Part shown: positions 1 to 12,017 of the stretch, piece after piece
How the letters are laid out: every line of letters begins with the position of its first letter
How positions within the stretch are numbered: position 1 is the first letter of the stretch
NCBI GenBank assembly: GCA_003117195.1
Contig: BDSI01000039.1
Span: forward strand, 936,001 to 1,000,000
DNA from: Eudorina sp. 2006-703-Eu-15
Taxonomy: Eukaryota > Chlorophyta > Chlorophyceae > Chlamydomonadales > Volvocaceae
Direction of reading: 5' to 3'
Length of the DNA stretch: 64,000 nucleotides
Notes under the pieces: model-generated
Told to the model about the DNA's origin: nothing
Seen by the model: the letters and a program-made list of their open reading frames with translations, nothing else
Database searches by the model: none
Translations under genes and position numbers: made by a program

Positions 1-65
1 CGCAATGCCGTGGGCAAACTGACATGATGACCCCAATACCGCGCAAAGGACAATATTAGATACTG

Positions 66-3000
66 ATGGAAAGCCACGTGGACGAAAACGTGCAGGTCAT
101 TCAGTCGACATTGCGGCTGCTTGCGTATGGCGGAGAGGTGAGCTTGTATGCTCTGTCTTGTGTTCAAACAATTACTCAGCTTAATGGACAGATCAAACGC
201 TTAAGCTATAAAATGATTCTTTGCAGCGGCCCAGCATCGCATTCGGTAGCTGTCCTGTGGGCTCCAAGAGGCATGCCTTGCTGAAGCTGCTTAACGAGAC
301 CGACTTGGACCGCGTAAGCGACTGGTAACTCTTTTGCGAAGTGCCCAATCGTCCAGGTTTATAGCGACGGAGCACCGTCTTTCCCTTGCTCTCAGATTCT
401 CACGTTGGAGAAAGGCCCACCACCGGACATCTCTCTTCTGTACGAAAATGAAACCAATCCGGATTCAATTAGTGTACCTCGGCGCAGCAAGAGGGCCCTG
501 CACATTACGTGGCAACCTTCCGGTGCAGCGGTCCTCCATGACGCTTTGCGGTGGCGGATGTCGGAGGGCGTGCGCCAGGCGCGGCTGGAGGTCAGGATCC
601 AGGGCGTCACTGTCGTAGCTGACGTTGGACCAGTATCGGCGGGAGGCAAACGTGCAGGAGGGCCAACCGCCGTCAAGTCCACAGATGTCCGGGGCTCTGC
701 GAGGAGCTCCGCGGCACCTCCTCCGCGGACCCTCTCACTTGCTCGGCCGCCGTTATCCGCTGCTCTGGCAGTGCAGATGAACACAAACAAAGGCCAAGAG
801 GTGCAGCGGCATGTTACCTTGCCGTCAGCGGCGATGACACCGGTGGCTGCACTTGAAAGTAGCAAGCCTCCATCCACGCCACCTGCAGCTAGCCCACAGG
901 CTTGGAGTAATGGTCCGCGGGTGTGTAGCTCAGGCGCACGCCACGTGGCCATTACACCGCCCCGTGTTAGCAGCACAGCGGACCCTCATTTGGCGCTGGA
1001 CTTTCGGCGCGTGGGGTGAGGCAAAGTTCCATTGGCACGGTGGCGTTGTCTTCCGTCTATCTTCATAGCCACCTGTTCATGCCATCCTTGTAGGTGCGTG
1101 GAAAGCAAACGGGAACATGCTCTCATTTCGTGGATGAACAGCGAAGTAGCGCCGCTGGGTGCAGGAGCGTCCGACGCTGAAAGCAGCGTTGTGGAGGAGC
1201 ACGCTGTGCGCAGATTGGTGGGAGAAGTGACAGGCAAGGCATGGCTCTATTTCAAGCGCGATGAAGGCTTCGCTGCGACGGCATCCAAAATTGAGTCGAA
1301 GATAGCGACAAAGCAGCTCGTTATCCGTGAGCCGGTAGGTCGTCTCTGTGGGTTGCCAAGAAGGCATTTCGCAAGTGCGTGCAATCCTTCCTAACTGCTG
1401 TCCTCACAAAACAGGCACACGTGTTCAGCGACGTGCGAATGCGACAGCAAGCTCTGGAGGTTTTGACATCCTACCATCCCTTCTGGCTGGCGATCGGGCT
1501 GCAGACGGTGTTGGGACGTGCGCTTGTGTTTTCGCATGGTGAGTGTGGGCAATAATGCGCAGCATACGCCATTTTGCTTTGAAAATGACCTCTCAACTGC
1601 TTGAGTTGGCGTGCTGGGACGGCAGGCAACATGATGTCCATGATGAGACCCGGGGGTGAGGTGCCAGCTTTCCTCCGGACACACATCCTGGAGCACCTCC
1701 TGGCTGACCCGGACCTGGCGGCGCGTTATCGGCAAGCATCAAGCAAGCATGACTACTGGGTAAGCAGACAGCATACGTTGCTTGATAATAAAAGTTGTGC
1801 AGCTGGCCATACGCTTTCTAAGGCTGTTCCGCACAACGGTTTGCAGGACGCCCTCGCGCCACGCGTGCTGGGCCGCGTTCTCCTGTTGGTTTTCTTGCTT
1901 GATCGCATGGCGCAACGGAGTGACTTGCCAGCTGGGACGCCGTCGCTGTTCCGTCAAGACGCCGCAATCAAGTCTTCGGAGCAGGTGATGGATGGTGCCT
2001 GAAAGAGTTGCGTTGGAGATCACTACAACTCTCTCTAACAAGTACACGGTGGCAGCTATCGAGCGAACACATTTTCCAGTGTGCCGCACCTTCCTATTAT
2101 GCATGTCAGTGTATGGTGCCATGAACCTTTGTTGACCTACCAGTCCATCGCAAGGGATCGGTAAATCGGATGTTATGGGACTTGCCCACCAGGTCATTCA
2201 GGAATTCCTTCGGCCGCGCCTGGCGGGCGCTGGAGACTTGCGGTATTCGTTGCGTATGATGTCGTACAGCACAGAGTACGTACAACACGCCCGGGACGAG
2301 GCGGACTTTCTTGTCCGCAAACCTCTGGACTTGCGTGATGGAACAAGGCTAGCCAAGCTCGTTGATAACCTCAAACGTAAGTGTTCCACATGAGCGCTCC
2401 AAATTGTCCCCATCAGATGTGAATGACTCTCTAGGAAATTGGGTTTACTGCCTTAGTTTTTACGGATTCTCCCGTCATATACCCGTTCCCGCGTAGGACA
2501 AGCTTCTGTGAATGCCAGCAACGGCCCGCAGTCCACACCGGCTGCGCAACCAGGCTCCAGCAGCACGGATGTCTCACGTTCAACGGGTGTACCAACCGCG
2601 GCAGGCAGTAGCCGGAATCTGTCGCCCGATGCAGACCTTCTTCCCAGCATGGCCTTTCCGCAGAACACGGGAAAGCCCATGGACGAGTCCCAAATGCGCA
2701 ACAACTGCCTGCGGCTCGTGCGTGCGCTGCAGCAACGGGGAATCTCTCTTCAGGTACGCTCGCGGCCTCCCTACCACGTCTACGCAGAAGTAAACGCCCA
2801 GCGCCTTTCGTTTTGAAAGGCGAGATGATTGGGACCCCTTCCGTGCCCATGCGCAGGGGTTGATTTATGCCGCGCCAGCCGGGCTGATGAGTGCAGATGC
2901 AGTCGCAAAGTCCGTTGCCGAGGGTCTGCTCCGTGTGGACCAGAGGGTCGTGCTCGGGCTACTGTGGCAGATCGCTATGCATTACAAGGTGAGACGTGGC

Positions 3001-6000
3001 GTGTAAACGAAATTCATGGCTGCCGCGAATGAGTAATGACGGCCGAGGCTGGCGGCTTGGTCCCACATGCCTCGGAGGCATGACGGCACCTGTGAAAGCG
3101 TCCGTTACCAGCTTGATTTGGGCCGGCGTCTGGGATGTCAACCAGCATGTGCCTGCGGACGGCACAAAGCAAAGTATATCCGGCCCAACCATGTACTGCA
3201 GCTCCGGCGCCACGTCGATGTGCGCTCACTGGAGCGTGAGGCCGCAAGACTGCGTCGTGCGGCGGCAGAAACAACACCGTCGGGCCCCGAACAAGCAGCA
3301 GCAGAGGCAGGCGTCCCAAACTGCACGCCATCGCTCTACTTGCGAGACCAGCTCAGCGAGGCCCTGTTACAGTGGATGCGGGCAGCGTGCCTGCCGTACG
3401 GCATTCACATCAGAGACTTCACGTGGTCGCTATCTGATGGGCGCGCCCTGTGTTACCTGGTGAGCAGGGTTCGGGTTCTCTGTGCGACTGCATTTTTACG
3501 AGGACACCAACGTTTATCACGTTTGCAACCCCGCCGTAATTTTTGGAGGAGTGCCGAGCGTCGCTGCACATGGTGCCTACAGATTCACGCATACATGCCG
3601 GAAGCGTTACCCCGGGAGACCATACTGTCACCGGAGCCGCCATCCAGCACAGATGCGATGGCAAGGTTAACAGGTGGCACTGAGTACGTCAAGCTGGATG
3701 TGCTGAAGGAGAGAGGTGCGTAACTTGTCTTAGCCTGCGGCTACATTCCCGTCATCAGGGAAGTCAGATGAACTTCCGTTCCCAAATGCGATGGAGTTGC
3801 CCTGCCGTGGCCTAGGTATGCACCTCACGTGAACTGGGCATTCACTCATGCTGAATGCTTGAGGTGGGCGTTGCGTGTCTTGGGAGTCAGCGGTAAAATT
3901 CATAGTTCCGCACGCAAGGCCTCACAAACTCCCATGCCCCGGCATCAGTGGAACTGCATGTCCTGCAAAGGACCGCCATTGAACGCTGCTTAGCCTGGTG
4001 CCAACGGTTTTGTAAACTCCGCTTTCAGGCTGGTCTGCTGTCTACGAGATGGGCGGCGCCATCCACGACGACACACTGGCTGCTGCCTTTAAGCGGAGTG
4101 TAGAGGCGAATTTTGCTGCTGCACATGCAGCTGGCGAGGCGCTTGGAGTTCCCGCAATGCTTACCGCGGACGACTACACGAACGACGGCCCGGACGAATT
4201 GGCAGCCATCTTGTACGTGGGTCTCCTCAGCGAGGCGCTGCTCAAGCTGACAGCTGAGCGTCGGGCAGCTCACGTTATCATGGAGTTTCTTCGCCGGCGG
4301 CTCCGCTGGCGCCCTGGTACGTAAGGATTCGTTTCCATGGACGGATTTTATCACGGAAATCAATAACATCAAGGCGTCCGGCACTGTTGTAGGGTACATG
4401 CGCGCCGCGCTGCAGCGCTACAGGTTCATAATGCGTCAGAACGACGCAGCCGTTGCGATCCAGGCATTCTGGCGCATGAAGCGACAGCGTTCGCGGTGAG
4501 TGTGTGTGGTGACTTTGCCGAATGAGACCAGCAAACGTGCTGACACAGTTCCCATTCACGCACAGGTATCTAGCGCTTCGTCAGGCCGCATGCGTGCTCC
4601 AGGCGTTCTCACGCGGGTGGCTTGTAGATATGCGCATACGGCGGCGGACCACCGCCGCAGTGGTTTTGCAGGCAGCATGGCGGGGCCATGCCGTCCGGAA
4701 AAAGCTGCAGGAAGAGAGATGCGCAGCTGCGCGTATTGCGGCTGCCTGGCGGGGCTACAACGCGCGCAAGGCCTACCTGCAGCTGCTCAAAGCGACGCGG
4801 GTCATTCAGCTGAACTTCCGACGGTATATCTCTTGCACGCGGTGAGTGTGCACGCGAGTCTGTTCGTTGTAGCCTTTAGCTCGCTTACTTTGTTGTTCAT
4901 CGCAGGCATGCGCACAAACGACAGGCTGCACTAGAGGTTCACGCGGCGGTCCGAATTCAGGCTTGGTGGCGAGGTTTGGTTGCTCGCGGCCGTTTCAATC
5001 AGCTGCGTTCTGCGGCAATTGTGTTGCAAGCCGTCGTGCGAGGACACTTAGGGCGGCAGCAGCTCCTTCAGTATCGCAGGGCCGCTATCATCGTGCAAGC
5101 GGTAAGTCCAAAACTGCGCAGTTGTTCGTATGGCAACATCAACCGTTAAGAAGGAATTTACATAAAATGCTACTGCAGGCATGGCGTGGCTACGTCGCAC
5201 GCCGGCAGTGTCTCAGGGTTCGCGGGGCTGTCGCAGTCCTTCACAGGACGCTTGTTCCCATCTTCCGGGCTCGCATGGAGCTGGCGCGGCGACGTGAAGA
5301 GCATCAGGCACGGGTGCAAGCGGTCATTGTCGTACAGACATGGGTGCGCACGTGGCTGGCGCGCCGCCGGTTTTATCAGAGTCTGTCCGCAGTCAGGCGG
5401 ATACAGGTGAGTCACTACCTCGCACGCACGAGGGTTGCCCAAGCTTAAGCAGCCTGCGCATCCAAAATGACCACTACATGCTTTTCAATATTTAGGCATG
5501 GTGGCGGATGGCCTTTCTTCGGCGTCAGCACAACATCCTCTGCTCGGCAGCCGTCACGTTCCAGGCTGCATTCAGGTAGGACTTGTTGAGCGCCATCCCA
5601 GTGTCCCTGGCCAACTAGTCGAATATTTATTACCTGACTGGGAATCCCGCAGCGGTATCGCCCTTAGCTGTACCATGAATCCGTTTGGGGGATCTGATGT
5701 CGCATTTATTCATTCAGCGGTGGTGGTTTGTTTGCCTTGCAGGCGGTGGCAGGTGCAGCACCGGTTGCGCGCGCAACATCACGCGGCCAAAGTGATACAG
5801 CGCTTCTGGCGATGGCGTGCGGCTGTGAAGGCGCGCCAGGCGGCACATGAAGCTGCCATGCGCGTGCTGCGCTGGACACGTGCAGCCACTACCATAGCCG
5901 CTTTTTGGCGTATGGTGGTCCTCCGCCGTCATTATTTTAGGAGTCGGCATGCGGCGATCACGCTTCAGGCCAGTGTGCGGTGCCTCCTGGCGATGCGCCA

Positions 6001-8170
6001 GATGGAGCGTACGCGTACCGCTGCCAACATTGTTCAAGGGGTATGGCGATGTGTGGTTGCTAAGAGGGAGATGGCCAAGCGAGCGGAGTTCTTCTACTGT
6101 AACCAGTTGCGTCTGCAGGAGGAGCGGCTGCGCCAAACCGTACGGAATTATATGGCCAGGCAAGCAACCGTCCTTCGTATGGATGTGGAAGGCTGTCCCT
6201 CTGGTCCTGCGTGGTGTTGCAAGGGCTCAGGTGCATTCTGCGACACCGCAATTGACTGTACAACCTCTTACGCGCAGGTTGGTAGCTGCTAAGCGGATTC
6301 AGGCCTGGTGGCGAGGCCACCTGGCACGGAAGGAGGTCATTCCATTGCTGAAGGAGCGAAGGAAATTGGCACGTCAGCAGCGCGCAGCTGTAGTGATCCA
6401 GTCGGTGAGTGTGGAAAGCCGCCGCCGCTGCCTGTCCTGAAACAAACAACACACTCTCCCGCCTCACATGGATCGGTTGGCCTTGCAGGCGTGGCGCGGT
6501 TACACCACACGGCAGCAATACCTCAGGGTTCGCAGGGCCGTCGAAACGCTTGACAGGACGCTTGTCCCGATCTTTCGGGCGCGCAAGGAGCTCGCCCGGC
6601 TGCGAAGCGAGCACATGGCACGGGTGCAGGCGGCCACTACTGTGCAGACATGGGTGCGCATGTGGCTGGCGCGCCGCCGGTTTCTCCAAAGCGTGTCTGC
6701 AGCCCGGCGCATGCAGGTGGGTTGCCCCTGCACAGCGCGCGACCTCACAAATCGTTAATGGACCCCAACCATCGCCGTAATAGGAAACAATATGATCTTG
6801 CTGACTGGCGCTACACCCTGAGTATACCCCGTAATATTCTGCTCTGACGAAGGCCGCCTGGCGTGGCCATGTCGTGCGGCTTCGGAGCGGGATGGCTGAG
6901 CGGATGGCACGGCAGCGGCTTGCTGTAGCTGCCGCAGAGGCACGCACCGCAACCAACCTCCACATTGGAAACCGTACGCGTGCGGCCCTGGAGACCGCGC
7001 GACAGCACAAGAATCTGGGCCAGGTGAATTTCGACACGTTCTCCCTGCCAGGGACTTCCATCTTACATTTACCTGGAGCAATATCCTGCACAGGTTCTTG
7101 AAGCCGCGAAAGTCATGGAGATGACGACTCGTTACAGCCGCGACTGCTGTCAGCTCATTGTGCAGCAGGGCGGTGTGGGGTTCTTGTTGCGAGTCATCCG
7201 GTCATGCAATCGCAGCAAGCCGTACCCCGAGGCTGTCCTCCGCATCCTGGAGGTGCTCAAAAACATCTGCAGGTATGATGTTATAGTGGACCCAGCGGGT
7301 CATCGGTGACAGCCGCAGCCTCCTCATCACACACTGGTGTTGTGCTATCACTTGTTCCGGTCACCATTGCTGACGTTCACCATGTCGGCCACCTGAAGGT
7401 ATGACGTCCTGGTTGGAGCCGTATTCCGCACGGAGGAGTGCTTGGCAATCCTTAGTGACCGGCTACAGCTCGTCAGGGAATCGGAGGTAGGCCGGGCAGT
7501 AGCAGTCATGGGCCCCAGGGCTTCGGACAGTAACCAGCCCATTGTTGTGTTGCGCAGGGAGAGTTCATGAACACAACCGACCTGCTGCACCGCTTGATCA
7601 CATTTGGAGAGCTGTGTGCCGAAATTGAATCCTCGGTACTGAAGCAATGGGAGGGCATTCAGCAAGTGCTGATCCGCAAGGCGGAAATGGAGCGCAAGTA
7701 CCTTGAGCGGCTTGAGGGTAAGCCCCTTTTCCCCGTGTTCTTCCTTGAAACTGTGCTCAACTTATCCTGCCTGCAGTGTCTCCGTCGGACATAAGACCCT
7801 AGCCTGCGCCTCACTTGCCCATGCAGGCCAGAAGGGCAGCGACGTCTCGGCACAGGAATCCGCGCGCAAGCTGGTCATTTTGCAACAACAGGTGCAAGCA
7901 TTGGAGGTACTTATCAGCCGAGCTCGCGAGGCCCCCAAGGATCACGACGGACCAGCGTCAGATGCTGTGTGTGATCAGGAGAAGTACACGGGACGAAGGG
8001 TGGGCAAGGCAGGAATTGTGGGCCCGGTGACGACCACGCAGAACATCCTACCCCAGCTGCCTGGCTTCAAGAACACCCTTGTGAAGGGAGTCGTGTCGCG
8101 CATGTCACAGTCGCACACGGGGACCAGGCGCAATGGTGGCTCCGCAACAGCCCCTCGCAAACCGGGCTGA
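66..8170 (+). CDS. ASPM: ASPM-like spindle pole protein (ASH, CH, IQ repeats)
   Basis: Homologue of abnormal-spindle/ASPM, which focuses microtubule minus ends at spindle poles and binds calmodulin through IQ motifs. Twenty-six exons join in frame to 1797 aa: 66-137, 227-313, 357-1015, 1094-1334, 1415-1538, 1626-1759, 1847-1984, 2193-2376, 2497-2753, 2857-2988, 3112-3459, 3583-3715, 4029-4316, 4393-4495, 4566-4841, 4906-5101, 5179-5406, 5496-5575, 5743-6159, 6278-6404, 6489-6716, 6853-7023, 7094-7272, 7399-7486, 7558-7717, 7827-8170. Order of domains: N-terminal ASH domain (FGSCPVGS, then ITWQPSG), a long low-complexity linker, two calponin-homology-like regions (the second with SDGRALCYL), about 15 IQ helices (for example VLQAAWRGHAVRKK), then the ASPM C-terminal helical block (VIRSCNRSKPYPEAVLRILE). 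An in-frame stop precedes the ATG at 66, but an acceptor at 58-59 could make this an internal exon, so 5' completeness is uncertain. The intron at 6160-6277 appears to be GC-AG. Confidence 0.9.
5179..6716 (+). repeat. Duplicated 228-bp IQ exon within ASPM
   Basis: Exons 5179-5406 and 6489-6716 are both exactly 228 bp, both phase 0 at each end, and clearly homologous along their length (shared LRVR, RTLVPIFRAR, RVQA, VQTWVR, WLARRRF). The two exons of 76 codons each carry two IQ-type helices. The duplication therefore lengthened the IQ array without a frameshift. Other IQ exons between them do not share this similarity. Confidence 0.85.
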
Positions 8171-9283
8171 CGGCGACTTGAGCACGACACGGCCCCGCAA
8201 TCAGGCGACGCCAGAGGGAGCCCAACGTTTTGGTTCAAGTTTCAGAGCACAAGAGACGGTCAACCAGCGTGTTGTACGCCGAGTGAACGTGATGTGTTTT
8301 TAACCTGTAATATGGCGCCAATAGCGCAAGGGTTGTCCTCATGATGCGTGAGATTTGAATACCGGGGGCTCCGAAATCGGGGGCTCCGATATTTCGTGAT
8401 GTCGTCAGCTGGAATGGGTGCACAGACCCCCCTGCGGGTGGAGTGGGCGGGTGCGCAGTCTTTGATTGGTGCTCACATTAACGAGGCTATCTGGGCGCAT
8501 TGGGCCGTCTGGGTGGGGGCCAGGGCCAGGCATGATCCGCTTGATCAACCGCTGCGCCACTACTTGGCACGAACGTCAACGTTTCACGACAGAGACGTAC
8601 ATCACGCCGTACAGATGCGGGTCCTAAGACGTCGACGCATGAGTGCGCGCGCCGACCGGCTACCGAACGCGCTTCCAATACGCATGAAGGTGCCTGAGTC
8701 GGACATGTCGGGGGCCGGCCAGACGCATAGGGCATCAGCGCGGACGGACGGTCCACGACGGCAAGACAGCCGGAGACGCGACGCCGCCGACCCCACATAA
8801 GCAAACGGCGGGTAGGCCTGCGCGCTGCGCCACCTTGGTGGGTACTTTTGCACGGACAGCAACACAGCTTCACAACGGTTGGCAGCAACGTCGGCAAATT
8901 TTGAAAATGCAAAAGTAGATATTCCTAAGAAGATGCATCCCCTCAAACCAAAGTGAGCACAGCGGTGCATCTCTCTGACTTACCACTGTCAAAGTCATTG
9001 CGCAATCAACCTAATGTCCGCGGAGCTGTATGACATGCAAATCTGTTGATGTTCCTTGTCATTCGTGACTGAAGATGCGAGTACTTGTCACAACTTTGGG
9101 TTACGATTGTGGCCAATGCCGTACGCTGAGTTGGGTCTTGTTGTGAAGGCCATCTCGAAATGGCCACACAAAATGGTTCCTTCTATGCATTTATTTCTCC
9201 ACTGAGGACCTGCGAATACGCCGTCTCGTGTCTTATTGTTGAGATCTTTTAGGCCGACCAACCTTCCTGAGCAGGCCGAAACC
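8171..9283. other. Intergenic: ASPM 3' end and UIEF-like promoter
   Basis: The stretch between two co-directional genes. It should hold the ASPM 3' UTR and the promoter and 5' UTR of the next gene. ORFs on both strands (for example 8348-8800 +) show no recognisable motif and no splice-supported extension. A short direct repeat, CGGGGGCTCCGA, occurs twice near 8363-8392. Confidence 0.6.
8306..8310 (+). terminator. TGTAA poly(A) signal for ASPM
   Basis: TGTAA lies 136 bp after the ASPM stop codon. This pentamer is the standard polyadenylation signal of chlorophyte algae. It is only five bases long, so chance occurrence is possible. Confidence 0.5.
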
Positions 9284-10521
9284 ATGAGCGAGCCTGCAGG
9301 GCTCAGTATGTCCTTAGATGACTTGATTAAAAAGCGGTCTCAACCTAGTAGAGGAGCCGGCCACGGCAACCGCGGTGGAGGGCGCAGTGGCGCTGGGCTG
9401 GGTGTTCGCGGTGGTGGAGCTCAAAAATTTTCAAACCGGAAAGGCAACGGAGCTAAGCCTGCAGGCGATTATTCTGGGCGCCAACAGTCGCAGCAAACTC
9501 AGCAGCATCGTCCACAGGGCTTCGGGGGACGCCACAGCGCCCCGAGAGGAGGCTTCCAGCAACGGCGTGGAGGCTTCGGCGGCCGTGCTACGTTTATTGA
9601 GCGCCAGCCGTACGCAAGTGCAACGAACAGCGTTCAGACCTTCTTGGACGATAACACGGGCAACGTTGTCGTCAAGCTGAAGGACACGGAAATCGTCACG
9701 GTGTCGCCATCGGGGGAAATAATATTAAACACGGGCGGCTGGTTCACCCAGACGACTCTGGAGGCCATGAACAAGGCGCTGGGGGTGAGTTGTTTTGAGT
9801 GTCGTACGATGTTGTGCCCACCCAAGGCCGCGGGCGGGGCCGAACGGGGAACCATCCTGCAAGGAACCTGAGCTGACCGATGCACACTAGCCGTGACTGG
9901 GCGCCATGCCAGGATGCTTACGAAGGCCTGCGATAGAGATGCATCCAGCTGACGGTCAGATGTTGTGTGCCGCAGGTTCTTCAGATTCGCGTCACAGCAA
10001 CCGGCGAAGTTCGCGAGGGGGCATGGCAGGTGGCGTACGGGCCGCACCTATTGCGGTTTTACGACGGCATCATCCTGCATCCCAAGAACCCGGCGACTGC
10101 AGCTCAGCGCGCACCGATGGTGCTGGCGGCCATGACTGGTGTCGCCGCCCCAACCAGAAGCGCTGCTCCAGCCGCGTATGGTGCCGGCATGATATTGCCG
10201 GCGTCAGCTGCGGCGCTTGGCGCACTGGGAGTCAATCCACTGGCGGCGTCTGCGTCTGCGGCTTCGACAGCGACGGCGTTGGCGGCAAATTTGATGGCTC
10301 GCGCCCGCGCGGCGCTGGGGCTGCCCGCGGCGTCCAGCTTTGGCAGCGGTATTTCTGACGTGGCGCCGACGCAGCAGCAGCAGCAACAACAACAGCAGCA
10401 GCTGGCCCTGGCGGCGCTTGCAGCCCAGCAGAACCCCGCATTTTCGTTGGCAGGGTTGTCTGAGCAGGTACCAGCAGATGCTGATGCCATTCGGCGGCTC
10501 AAGGCGCAGGGCCGCTTGTGA
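9284..10521 (+). CDS. UIEF-like mRNA export factor (UAP56-binding)
   Basis: Two exons, 9284-9784 and 9976-10521, join in phase 0 to 348 aa. Near the N terminus MSLDDLIKK matches the UAP56-binding motif (UBM) found in ALY/REF, UIF and plant UIEF proteins, which recruit the DEAD-box export helicase UAP56. It is followed by an RGG-type Gly/Arg-rich stretch expected to bind RNA. The middle carries a conserved segment across the splice junction (VKLKDTEIVTVSPSGEIIL, then TGGW, IRVTATGEV, RFYDGIIL) like the folded part of plant UIEF1/2. The C-terminal half is Ala-rich with a run of ten glutamines. The function is inferred from the UBM plus this segment; a generic nuclear RGG protein is the alternative. 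Confidence 0.7.
10372..10401 (+). repeat. CAG/CAA polyglutamine tract
   Basis: Ten consecutive CAG or CAA codons encode a polyglutamine run in the C-terminal, Ala-rich part of the UIEF-like protein. The mixture of CAG and CAA suggests selection on glutamine or an old, interrupted repeat. Confidence 0.9.
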
Positions 10522-12017
10522 CCTGGCTCCGGACGTGTGTATGTTTGTCGGCCTGTCGATGAAGGACCTGCATGTGTATTCCTTATTGCTTTGCGCGCAG
10601 TCACTTGGGACCTTCTAAGGATTTAGGGCCGGACGCTTGAATGGCAGATTGCGGCGCCGCCCTAGGTGCTGGGTAGGAGACGCAATGTTAGGCAGCAGTT
10701 GATAAGGATTCGGCTCCATTGGCTTTTTAGCGCGTGTGAACGCGCGCAATGACTTCGCGAGGCAAGCGCACATGACATTCTCGAAAGTGTGTACACAGTG
10801 GCTTAGGATACGGTATTAAGATACGGTATCTTAGGAGGCGGCCCACATTGCCTGTGTGACGCGCACCGCAACTGTCAGACGTTGCGTGGTTATTAGTGAC
10901 GGGACGCGCGGCTGCTGTGTCTGTCTGTTACGTTCAGGCATCCTACTTGAACATGCATCTGCGATCAGTTGGTCCTTATGCAACAGACTGTGGGACAAAC
11001 ATCCATGTTACAAAGAAGAGACGCAGAAGGATGGTCTCTGCGGATCATGCAACATCAAGAAATGCAGGCTGATATAACACGGACAGCGACTGATGTACGA
11101 TCCGGCTACATTCTGAAGGCCGGGCGATCAAGGTAACACTCTGGGGCGTGAAGACCCCACCCGCGTGAAACACATAGGTCAAGACACGTGTACATACCCC
11201 TTCTGTAAAGCCTGACCTGACAAGCTACCGTGCCAGATGACCCTTCGCGCACCTGTACTACTACTACGGCGCCACCGTTCTTCCAATCTGAAGGCGATTG
11301 TCAATCTAGAACGTCCATTTGACGTCGACACTCATCTCGCCTCCGTGACTACATAATCTGCCGCCTGTACACACGACAAAAAGGCCAGCACAACGTTCTC
11401 TGAACTTTCTGGATACCATGAGCGGCAAGACCATCTCATCCTGAAGCCTACTGCACATCAGTCGGTTTCGGCTATACCCTCATAACGCAGTCGACAGTAC
11501 CCAGGTCCTGCATACGAAGTCAATCTACCCCTAAAACCCGCCGCAATGTGTAACCCTCGATATCCTACGCTGTACCTGGCCTACTCATCATGCAATAAGA
11601 GACGCACCCTGCCAACATTGACCTCTTGTTGAGTGGTGCTTAGCTGTACTATGCTCTGCACTTCTACCTCTCAGTGGGACACATCAGGCCGGTGGCCATG
11701 CGACGAATCCGCCACTTGGTAGCAATGGCATGCCAAGCGAGGACGCCGCATGCGGAAATTGCATGCCTTGGTCCAGCTACCTGTAAGCCCGTGCGGAGGC
11801 TGCTGGAACGATACACAGCGAGGCCCGAAACCTGATCAGTCCGCTACTCGAACCTTTGACGGACAGCCCTTCTCCGAAAAGCATTGATGAACAAGCTTGC
11901 CTAATATACTACGTAGCCTCGCTTGGACATCCATCACAGGCAGGAAAAGGCGCCCCCACCCAACTCCTGTACAAGGATCACACGCTTGGATCTTGTGCGC
12001 CCGTACATTGGTACTGC
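10522..12017. other. Intergenic between convergent UIEF-like and MUT9 genes
   Basis: About 1.5 kb between two stop codons facing each other, so it should hold both 3' UTRs. GATACGGTAT is directly repeated near 10807-10832, the second copy inside a near-palindrome. Nothing else recognisable; the short ORFs look random. Confidence 0.6.

Noticed and set aside
10104..10604. Minus-strand ORF with a poly-Cys run
   Set aside because: It is the antisense of the polyglutamine tract and Ala-rich tail of the UIEF-like gene.
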